NCBI RefSeq assembly: GCF_009828115.1 | Contig: NZ_WTYL01000001.1 | Span: 434,001-498,000, forward strand | Source of the DNA: Allopontixanthobacter sediminis | Lineage (GTDB): Bacteria; Pseudomonadota; Alphaproteobacteria; Sphingomonadales; Sphingomonadaceae | Length of the DNA stretch: 64,000 nt | Direction of reading: 5' to 3' | Shown: positions 30,187 to 37,184 of the stretch, piece after piece | Numbering within the stretch: position 1 is the stretch's first letter | Layout: each line of letters begins with the position of its first letter | The notes under the pieces: model-generated | What the model was told of the DNA's origin: nothing | The model's database searches: none | The model's input: only the letters and a program-made list of their open reading frames with translations | Made by a program: the position numbers and the translations under genes

Positions 30187-32076
30187 ATGTCCAAATACCT
30201 GTTTTTACTCGGTTGTTCCATCGTTCTCGCCACGCCCGCTGCAGCGGAACAGCCACGGCCACCCAGCGGTGCCGATCTTGACAATATGGGGACCGCCAGC
30301 CCCGTTCGTGCCAGTGTCATCACGGTTGTCGCGAGTGGCACGTCAGAGGCGCTCGGCCAGAGCGGGCAAGCCATCGCCATAATCGGGCGTGAGGAGATCG
30401 AGCAGGTCCAGGGCGCGGATTTGACGCGCATTCTCCAACGCGCCCCCGGCGTCACGATCACCCGTAACGGCGGGATCGGAAATTTCACCGGGGTGCGAAT
30501 CCGCGGCGCGGAGGCGGAACAATTGCTGGTGTTGCTCGACGGGGTGCGAGTGACCGATCCGGCTTCGCCCGGTGGCGGGTTCGACTTCGGTAATCTCCTT
30601 TCGGGGGCAATCGACAAGATCGAATTGCTGCGCGGGTCCAACAGCGTAATCTGGGGCAGCCAGGCGATCGGCGGTGTCATGGCGGTGACCAGCCGCGAGA
30701 CAGACGGAGTGCGCGGTTCGCTTGAATACGGTGCGCGCGATTCAATTTACGCGAACGCCAGCGCCGGGATCAGCGGCAATGCCGGTGCGGTTACGCTGAA
30801 CGGCGGTTATTTCCGCACCGACGGGTTCTCCTCCGCGGCGGTCGGCACGGAACCGGACGGTTTCCGGCAATGGCAGGTCGGGGGACGCGGCAGCGTCAAC
30901 CTCGCCGCTGGATTGCAGGCAATTGCGGCGCTGAATTACGCCGACGGGCGGCTCGACATCGACGGGTTTCCGGCGCCCGCATTTTCCTTCGCCGATACGG
31001 CGGAATACCAGGACACGCGCGAAGTCTCCGGCATGGCGGGCCTGAAATACCGCAGCGGCCCGCTCGACCTGATGGCCGCCTATTCCCTGTCGGAAACAGA
31101 ACGCGACCAACTCGATCCAGCCTTCGGGGACGATCCGACCTATTCCACCAAGGGCAACAGCGAGCGGGCCGAAATCCGCGGGAAATGGGATTTCGCCGAC
31201 ACGCTCGCGCTGCGCTTCGGGGCGGAGCGGGAATGGAGCCGCTTCACGTCCACCTTCGATGACGAGCAGCGGGCAGCCATCACCGGCGTCTACAGCCAGC
31301 TTGGTGTCGATACCGGCCGGTTGGTCGTGAACGCCGGAGCGCGGCTGGACGATCACAGCCGGTTCGGCAGCGCGGTGACGTTCGGCGCCGATGCCGCCTT
31401 CACCCTCGCGGACGGATGGAGCCTGCGCGCCAGTGTCGGCGAGGGGTTCAAGGCGCCGACGCTGTACCAGCTGTTTTCCGATTACGGTAACCAGACGCTG
31501 GAACCGGAACGCAGCACTTCCGCGGACATTGGCATTGTGTACGGCGACCGCATTCTGGCCAATTATTTTGCCGCCAGCGTTTTCCGCCGCGACAGCGAGA
31601 ACCTGATCTCGTTCGTGTCGCTACCTGCGCCTCCATTCGGTATCTACCAGAACACCGGCCTCGCCCGCGCGCAGGGGATCGAAGTGGAAGGCGGCTACGG
31701 TCTGACCGAAACCATCTCCGCCCGATTGGCGTACAGTTTCGTGGATACCGAGGACCGTTCCTCCGGCTCGACGAACCGGGGCAACGAACTCGCCCGCCGC
31801 CCGCGCCACGCGGCGACCCTCTCTGCCGACTGGACGCCGGGTGATTTCCGGTTGGGCAGCGACTTGCGCCTCGTTTCGCGCAGCTTCGACAACGCGGCAA
31901 ACACGGTGCGGCTGAAGGGTTACGCTCTGCTCGATTTGCGTGCCGGCTGGCAGGTGACAGACGCGTTCGAACTGTTCGGCCGCGTCGAAAATGTGTCGGA
32001 CGAACAGTACCAGACGGCGGCGGGATACGGTGCCGCCGGCCGCGGGGTGTTCGTTGGCGTCCGGGCCGCGATGTGA
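30187..32076 (+). CDS. btuB: TonB-dependent vitamin B12 receptor
   Basis: 629 residues from the ATG at 30187, with GGAG 7 bases upstream; an in-frame ATG at 30163 lies inside the leader hairpin. A signal peptide (MSKYLFLLGCSIVLATPAAA) is followed by a TonB-box-like VITVVASG and the plug domain (IGREEIEQVQGADLTRILQR, GVRIRGAEAEQLLVLLDGVR, SNSVIWGSQAIGGVMAVTSR). A 22-strand-type barrel ends in VFVGVRAAM. The riboswitch upstream and the btuFCD genes downstream make cobalamin the expected substrate. The stop overlaps btuF by 4 bases (GTGA). Confidence 0.95.
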   Translation: MSKYLFLLGCSIVLATPAAAEQPRPPSGADLDNMGTASPVRASVITVVASGTSEALGQSGQAIAIIGREEIEQVQGADLTRILQRAPGVTITRNGGIGNFTGVRIRGAEAEQLLVLLDGVRVTDPASPGGGFDFGNLLSGAIDKIELLRGSNSVIWGSQAIGGVMAVTSRETDGVRGSLEYGARDSIYANASAGISGNAGAVTLNGGYFRTDGFSSAAVGTEPDGFRQWQVGGRGSVNLAAGLQAIAALNYADGRLDIDGFPAPAFSFADTAEYQDTREVSGMAGLKYRSGPLDLMAAYSLSETERDQLDPAFGDDPTYSTKGNSERAEIRGKWDFADTLALRFGAEREWSRFTSTFDDEQRAAITGVYSQLGVDTGRLVVNAGARLDDHSRFGSAVTFGADAAFTLADGWSLRASVGEGFKAPTLYQLFSDYGNQTLEPERSTSADIGIVYGDRILANYFAASVFRRDSENLISFVSLPAPPFGIYQNTGLARAQGIEVEGGYGLTETISARLAYSFVDTEDRSSGSTNRGNELARRPRHAATLSADWTPGDFRLGSDLRLVSRSFDNAANTVRLKGYALLDLRAGWQVTDAFELFGRVENVSDEQYQTAAGYGAAGRGVFVGVRAAM

Positions 32077-32915
32077 CCATCCGGCACGCCCTCGCGGTCG
32101 TGGTCCTGCTGGCGGGTTGCAGCCCGCCAGCGGCAACGCCGGCCAAAATGGGCGCGCCGACCATCGTCAGCCTCAACCCCTGCACCGATGCGATCCTCTC
32201 GGAAGTGGCGGGGCCGGAGCAAGTGCTGGCCCTGTCGCATTACAGCCGCGATCCGGCCTCCAGTTCGATGGATCCGGCGCGTGCCCGGCAATACGGCGTC
32301 ACGGGCGGAACGGTGGAAGAAGTGCTGGCGTTGAAGCCCGACATGGTGATCGCCAGCGCCTACATGCCGCCCGCCACCCGCGCCGGGCTGGAGGACCTCG
32401 GCATCCGGGTGGAGACTTTCGGGATTGCGGACACAGTGAAGGCCAGCGACGCGCAGATCCGCCAAATTTCGGCGCTCGCGGGTAATCCCGCTGGCGGGGA
32501 AATGCTGATCGGGAAGATCGCCGCGGCCTTGTCAGATGCTGCGCTGCCTGAAAGCGCGGCGACGGTTCCGGCAGTGTTGTGGCAGCCCTCCGGCATCGTT
32601 CCGGGGGAGGGCGCGCTGGTCAGCGAACTGCTTCGCCGAGCCGGTTTTTCCAGCCACAGCGCCGCGATCGGGATGGGGCAGGCGGATTACCTGTCGCTCG
32701 AACAGGTCATCGCCAATCCGCCGCGAGTCTTGCTGGTGGCGGGACAGGAGCGGTCGCAATTGCATCCGGCGCTCGACGCCTTGCCTGCCATGCAACGCGC
32801 AACATACGATCCTGGCCTGCTGTATTGCGGGGGGCCGACGATCATCAAGGCGATGGAGCGGCTGAAGGAGGTGCGGGCGGGGATTGCAGGGAAGTCACCG
32901 GAGCCGCGAACATGA
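32073..32915 (+). CDS. btuF: Cobalamin ABC transporter substrate-binding lipoprotein
   Basis: 280 residues with a GTG start that overlaps the btuB stop. A lipoprotein signal ends in LAGC with C16 as the lipidated residue, so it is membrane-anchored, not free in the periplasm as in E. coli. The class III binding-protein fold is visible: APTIVSLNPCTDAILSEVAG, GTVEEVLALKPDMVIA, DLGIRVETFGIADTV and PPRVLLVAGQERS. It delivers B12 to the BtuC permease. The gene overlaps btuC as ATGA. Confidence 0.92.
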   Translation: MTIRHALAVVVLLAGCSPPAATPAKMGAPTIVSLNPCTDAILSEVAGPEQVLALSHYSRDPASSSMDPARARQYGVTGGTVEEVLALKPDMVIASAYMPPATRAGLEDLGIRVETFGIADTVKASDAQIRQISALAGNPAGGEMLIGKIAAALSDAALPESAATVPAVLWQPSGIVPGEGALVSELLRRAGFSSHSAAIGMGQADYLSLEQVIANPPRVLLVAGQERSQLHPALDALPAMQRATYDPGLLYCGGPTIIKAMERLKEVRAGIAGKSPEPRT

Positions 32916-33865
32916 CCCGCCCCGTCCCCATCCTGCTCGTCCTGATCGCGCTTGCCTTGCCGCTGTCGCTGCTCGCTGGTCGGGTCTGGCTCGATTTCGC
33001 GGAGACCCCGAATGCGGCGATTATCCTTGGCGAACTTCGCTTGCCGCGATCGTTGCTGGCGCTGGTGATCGGTGCAGGCCTGGGCGCAGCGGGAGCGGCG
33101 ATGCAGGGGTATCTGCGCAACCCGCTGGCCGATCCGGGGCTATTCGGGATCGCGCCGATGGCCGCGCTGGGCGCGGTGGCGAGTTTCTGGTTCGGCTATT
33201 CCGCCAGCGCCTGGCTGCTGCCGCTGTTCGCGCTGGTCGGAGCGGGGGCGGGAATGGCGCTGCTCGCCCTGATCGCAGGGCGGACAGGCGGCATTGCGCT
33301 GTTCACGCTGGCCGGACTGATGATCGCGAGCCTGGCGGGAACCCTTACCAGCCTGGCAATCAGCATGGCCCCCAACGCCTTCGCGATGAGCGAAATCGTG
33401 ACGTGGCTGATGGGCGCGCTGACCGACCGGAGTTGGCGCGAGGTCTGGATCGCGGCGCCGCTGACCGCCGCGGGGATCGGCTGCCTGCTGATGACCGGGC
33501 GCGGGCTCGACGCGCTGACCCTCGGCGATGCGGCGGCGCGGTCCATGGGCATGCGGCCGGGGATAGTGCAGGCGTGGCTGATCGCGGGTGTCGGCCTGAC
33601 CGTGGGCAGCGGTGTGGCGGTGGCGGGAATTGTCGGCTTCGTCGGCCTGATCGTGCCGCATCTGGTGCGCCCGTTCACCGACCGCCGCCCGAGCCAGCTG
33701 ATCCTGCCGAGCGCGCTCGCGGGCGCATTGCTGGTGCTGGTTGCCGACAGCACCGTGCGGATCTTGCCGCTGGTCACCGAACTCCGGCTGGGCATCGCGC
33801 TCAGCCTGATCGGTGCGCCGTTCTTCCTGTGGCTGCTGCTGCGGATGCGGAGGGGGTTGGCATGA
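32912..33865 (+). CDS. btuC: Cobalamin ABC transporter permease (FecCD family)
   Basis: 317 residues from the ATG at 32912, which overlaps the btuF stop. About ten helices. Family motifs: LGELRLPRSLLALVIGAGLG, GAAMQGYLRNPLADPGLFGI, and the coupling-loop region GFVGLIVPHLVRPFTDRR near residues 245-262. It forms the inner-membrane channel that works with BtuD and BtuF. The assignment to B12 rests on the riboswitch and operon context, since FecCD permeases are otherwise similar to siderophore transporters. Confidence 0.93.
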   Translation: MTRPVPILLVLIALALPLSLLAGRVWLDFAETPNAAIILGELRLPRSLLALVIGAGLGAAGAAMQGYLRNPLADPGLFGIAPMAALGAVASFWFGYSASAWLLPLFALVGAGAGMALLALIAGRTGGIALFTLAGLMIASLAGTLTSLAISMAPNAFAMSEIVTWLMGALTDRSWREVWIAAPLTAAGIGCLLMTGRGLDALTLGDAAARSMGMRPGIVQAWLIAGVGLTVGSGVAVAGIVGFVGLIVPHLVRPFTDRRPSQLILPSALAGALLVLVADSTVRILPLVTELRLGIALSLIGAPFFLWLLLRMRRGLA

Positions 33866-34593
33866 TTGCCCTCGCGGCGACCCAGCTAACCATCGGCACC
33901 CGCTTGCGGGGCGTGGACGCGGCATTCGCGCCGGGCCGGATCACCGCGATCTGCGGCCCCAACGGCGCGGGCAAATCCACCTTGCTGGCCGCCCTCGCGG
34001 GATTGCTGCCGCCGGACAGCGGACAGGTGCTGCTATCCGGCGAGGACGTGACCACGATGCACCCGCGCAGCCGGGCCCGGGCGATTGGCTATCTGCCGCA
34101 GGATGGCGAAGTGGCATGGGATGTCGCGGTGCGCAGTCTGGTGGCGCTGGGCCGGATGCCGCACGGGGATACCGCCGCCGAGCCGGTTGAGCGGACGATC
34201 GCCACGCTCGACCTCGAGACACTGGCAGGGCGGCCTATCTCGAAACTATCCGGCGGCGAGAAGGCACGCGCACTGCTCGCCCGGGTTCTGGCAGGGGAGC
34301 CGCAGTGGCTGCTGGCAGACGAACCGTTCGCCGCGCTCGATATCGGGCACCAGTTGACCTTGCTGCGGCACTTGCGGCGGATCGCGGACGAGGGTGTGGG
34401 CGTGGTGATGGTCCTGCATGATCTTGGCCTCGCGATGAACCACGCGGACGAGGTGATCGTGCTCGACAAGGGACGTCTGGCAGCGAGCGGATCACCCGCC
34501 GAAGCCCTATCCGCACCGATTATCGAGCAGGTCTGGGGTGTCACCGCCACCTGGATCGGCGAACCGAGCGGGCGTGCCTTGGTCACGCGGTAA
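33862..34593 (+). CDS. btuD: Cobalamin ABC transporter ATP-binding protein
   Basis: 243 residues, ATGA overlap with btuC. Walker A is GPNGAGKST at residues 32-40, the Q-loop is in GYLPQD, the ABC signature is LSGGEKARALLARVL, Walker B with the catalytic Glu is WLLADEPFAALD, and the H-loop is MVLHDLGLA. All ATPase motifs are intact. The gene closes the btuBFCD operon, and a hairpin lies 25 bases downstream. Confidence 0.94.
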   Translation: MIALAATQLTIGTRLRGVDAAFAPGRITAICGPNGAGKSTLLAALAGLLPPDSGQVLLSGEDVTTMHPRSRARAIGYLPQDGEVAWDVAVRSLVALGRMPHGDTAAEPVERTIATLDLETLAGRPISKLSGGEKARALLARVLAGEPQWLLADEPFAALDIGHQLTLLRHLRRIADEGVGVVMVLHDLGLAMNHADEVIVLDKGRLAASGSPAEALSAPIIEQVWGVTATWIGEPSGRALVTR

Positions 34594-34611
34594 ACCAGCT
34601 TAAACCCAAAC

Positions 34612-34647
34612 GAAAAAAGCCCCGCTCCCTCGGGTGAGGGGCGGGGC
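34612..34647 (-). terminator. Terminator of dcp, possibly shared with btuD
   Basis: Stem GCCCCGC-CCCTC / GAGGG-GCGGGGC (34,619-34,631 with 34,636-34,647; one bulged T). On the minus strand it is followed by TTTTTT, an ideal rho-independent terminator for dcp. On the plus strand only AATTT follows, so termination of btuD there would be weaker. Confidence 0.88.
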
Positions 34648-34667
34648 AATTTCCACATTAGTGCAGC

Positions 34668-36857
34668 TTACTTCGCGGGTTCAACCAGCCCGCGTGCTTC
34701 CAGCATCGGGGTCACGTCGGGTTCGCGTCCGGCGAAGTTGCGGAACATTTCGAAGTAATCCATCGTCCCGCCCTTGCTCAGCACGGTGTTGCGATAATGG
34801 TCGCCGTTCTTGCGGGTCAGGCCGCCATTTTCGCGGAACCATTTGCGGCTGTCGCGGTCCAGCATCTCCGTCCACAGATAGGAGTAATACCCTGCCGAAT
34901 AGCCGGTCGGGTCGGAGAAGATGTGGCTGAAATAGCTGCTGCGGTAACGCGGCGGCACCAGTTCGACTTCGAGGCCGAGTTCGGTCAGCGACTTGCGTTC
35001 GAAGGCGTCGACTTTCTCCGGCGTGTCGATCGCTGCGGCTTCCTGCGGGCTCAGCGAATGCCACTTCATGTCGAGCAGCGCGGCTTCCATCGTTTCGCCC
35101 AGCGCATAGCCCTGGTTGAATTTCGATGCCGCTTCGATCTTCGCAATCAACTCGCTCGGGATCACCTTACCGGTCTCGTGATGCTTGGCGTAATTCGCCA
35201 GCACCGCGGGATCGGATGCCCACATTTCATGGACCTGGCTCGGATATTCGACAAAGTCGCGCGCCGTGGCAGTGCCCGACAGGCTGGCGTATTTCTGGTT
35301 CGCGAAGAAACCGTGCAGCGCATGGCCAAACTCGTGGAACATCGTTTCGACATTGTCGAAGCTGACCAGTTGCGGTTCGCCCTCGGGTGCCTTGGGGATG
35401 TTCAGCACGTTGTAGATCACCGGCTTGGTGCCATACAGATGGGACTGCTCGACGAAGTTCGACATCCACGCCCCGCCGCGCTTGTTATCGCGCTGGAACG
35501 GGTCGAAATAGAAGATGCCGAGGACACTCTTGTCCTTGTCGTACACGGTGTAGGTCGACACGTCGGGATGATAGACCGGCAGGTCGGTACGCTTTTCGAA
35601 GGTCAGGCCGTAAAGCTTTTCCGCCATGAAGAACACGCCGTCTTCCAGCGTGCGGGTGACTTCGAAATACGGCTTCACCGCGCTTTCATCGAGGTCGTAT
35701 TTCGCCTGGCGAACCTGTTCGGCATAGCGGTCCCAATCCCACGGCTTGACCGTGAAATTTTCGCCCGACTTCTTGATTTCCGCGTTGAGCGCGGCGGCTT
35801 CGGCGCGCTGCGTAGCGGCGAGGGCGGGGACCATCGCTTCCATGAAGTTGATCGCGGTTTCGGGATTTTGCGCCATGCGGTCGTACATCGCATAGGTCGC
35901 CCAGTCGGGTGCACCGAACAACGCGGCTTTTTCGGCCCGCAGCTTCGCCACTTCGGCAATCAGCGCCCGGGTATCGTTGGCACCACCCTGGTCGGCGCGG
36001 TGGATGCTTTGCAGGAACAGTTTTTCGCGCAATTCGCGGTTTTCCATGCTCGGCAGGATCGGCTGCTGCGTGGTGTTCTGGAGCGCGATCACATATTTGC
36101 CGGGCATTCCGCGATCCGTAGCGGTTTTCGCCGCAGCGGTAATTTCGGCTTCGGACAATCCGGCCAGCATCGCCCGGTCATCGACTACCAAGGCGTTCGC
36201 CTTGTTGGCTTCGATCAGGCGCTGCGAGAAATCGGTGGTCAGCGTGGAAAGACGGCTGTTTATTGCCTTGACGCGTTCCTTCTGGTCCGGCGTCAGCATC
36301 GCGCCGGCGTGCACCATTTCCTTGTAGGTTTCTTCCAGCAGCTTCGCGTCTTCCGGCGTCATCGCCATCGCGGCACGGTTGTCGTACACCGCCTTGACGC
36401 GGGCAAACAGTTCCGGGTTCAGCGTGATAGCGTCGCTATGCGCGGACAGCTTGGGGCTGATTTCGGTGTCGATGGCCTGCAGCGTGTCGTTGGTGTTCGA
36501 ACCGGTGAGGGCATAGAACACGGTAGCGACGCGGTTCAGCATCTTGCCCGAGGTTTCCAGCGCGACGATCGTGTTGGCGAACGTGGGTGCTTCAGGATTC
36601 TCGACGATGGCTGCGATTTCCGCGTTGTGGATCTGCATCGCCTGATCGAACGCCGGAGCGTAATCTGAATCGGAAATCTTCGAGAAATCCGGTGCGTGGA
36701 GCGGCAGGTCACTCGGCTGGGCGAAATAACCGGTGCCTTCGGGGATCGCGGTTCCGGCGACGGTATCGGTCATGGGCATATCTGCGGCCTGATTGGTTGT
36801 GGCGCAACCTGCAAGCAGGGCGCTCGCCGCGACTGCGGCCAGAAGATGGGATTTCAT
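34668..36857 (-). CDS. dcp: Peptidyl-dipeptidase Dcp (family M3), lipoprotein
   Basis: 729 residues from the ATG at 36857, preceded by GGAGAAACC; an in-frame start 15 codons earlier has no support. The signal peptide ends in LLAGC, making C18 a lipidation site. The protein removes dipeptides from the C-terminus of short peptides. The zinc motif HEFGH is at residues 508-512 in METMFHEFGHALHGFF, and FNQGYALGETMEAALLDMKW and YSAGYYSYLWTEMLDRDS are conserved M3 C-terminal motifs. Classical Dcp is often described as cytoplasmic or periplasmic; here the lipobox argues for membrane attachment. A 16-bp palindrome sits upstream. Confidence 0.94.
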   Translation of the reverse strand: MKSHLLAAVAASALLAGCATTNQAADMPMTDTVAGTAIPEGTGYFAQPSDLPLHAPDFSKISDSDYAPAFDQAMQIHNAEIAAIVENPEAPTFANTIVALETSGKMLNRVATVFYALTGSNTNDTLQAIDTEISPKLSAHSDAITLNPELFARVKAVYDNRAAMAMTPEDAKLLEETYKEMVHAGAMLTPDQKERVKAINSRLSTLTTDFSQRLIEANKANALVVDDRAMLAGLSEAEITAAAKTATDRGMPGKYVIALQNTTQQPILPSMENRELREKLFLQSIHRADQGGANDTRALIAEVAKLRAEKAALFGAPDWATYAMYDRMAQNPETAINFMEAMVPALAATQRAEAAALNAEIKKSGENFTVKPWDWDRYAEQVRQAKYDLDESAVKPYFEVTRTLEDGVFFMAEKLYGLTFEKRTDLPVYHPDVSTYTVYDKDKSVLGIFYFDPFQRDNKRGGAWMSNFVEQSHLYGTKPVIYNVLNIPKAPEGEPQLVSFDNVETMFHEFGHALHGFFANQKYASLSGTATARDFVEYPSQVHEMWASDPAVLANYAKHHETGKVIPSELIAKIEAASKFNQGYALGETMEAALLDMKWHSLSPQEAAAIDTPEKVDAFERKSLTELGLEVELVPPRYRSSYFSHIFSDPTGYSAGYYSYLWTEMLDRDSRKWFRENGGLTRKNGDHYRNTVLSKGGTMDYFEMFRNFAGREPDVTPMLEARGLVEPAK

Positions 36858-36909
36858 GGTTTCTCCAAAACTTAAGAATCCGGTGAGCGAACACGTGCGC
36901 ACCGGTGAA

Positions 36910-36925
36910 TGTTACATCTGTAACA
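36910..36925. promoter_or_regulatory. Palindromic operator candidate upstream of dcp
   Basis: TGTTACATCTGTAACA: 7-base arms TGTTACA and TGTAACA separated by TC, centred about 60 bases before the dcp start. The symmetry and length fit a site for a dimeric repressor. No regulator gene is adjacent, so the binding protein is unknown. Confidence 0.5.
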
Positions 36926-37102
36926 AACTTCGCTTGAACCGCAGATTGACAGGGATTGCAAGGGGCGCGGCGGCAATTGATGGCATTCTTGACGCGCCCG
37001 GCCTGCAGGCCTCGCGGCATCCACTGCCGGGCATCAGGCAATGGCGGACAGGCCCGCTTGATGCGACAATCTGAGCGCGCGGCGTGTTGCAATCCCCGCC
37101 GA

Positions 37103-37134
37103 GCGCCCCACATCGGCGGTTCCCTGTGGGGCGC
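37103..37134 (+). other. Strong hairpin between dcp and uvrA
   Basis: Perfect 10-bp stem GCGCCCCACA / TGTGGGGCGC with a 12-nt loop. There is no T-run on either side. It lies just upstream of the uvrA promoter and within the 327-base dcp-uvrA gap, where I see no gene. Confidence 0.5.
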
Positions 37135-37147
37135 GGTCCGGCGCCCC

Positions 37148-37176
37148 TTGACCTTTGCGAACATTTGCGGAACATC
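37148..37176 (+). promoter_or_regulatory. SOS promoter of uvrA with LexA operator
   Basis: A -35-like TTGACC (37,148-37,153) is followed after 17 bases by a weak -10 (37,171-37,176). The alphaproteobacterial LexA box GAAC-N7-GAAC (GAACATTTGCGGAAC, 37,159-37,173) fills the spacer. LexA bound there would block RNA polymerase. The expected transcript start falls within a few bases of the uvrA ATG. Confidence 0.8.
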
Positions 37177-37184
37177 CTGACTTC

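Noticed and set aside
34797-36668. A 623-codon open frame antisense to dcp
   Set aside because: dcp has its zinc motif, lipobox and terminator on the minus strand; the other frame has no recognisable domain.
37155-37184. Upstream TTG start for uvrA
   Set aside because: It falls inside the LexA operator and predicted promoter.
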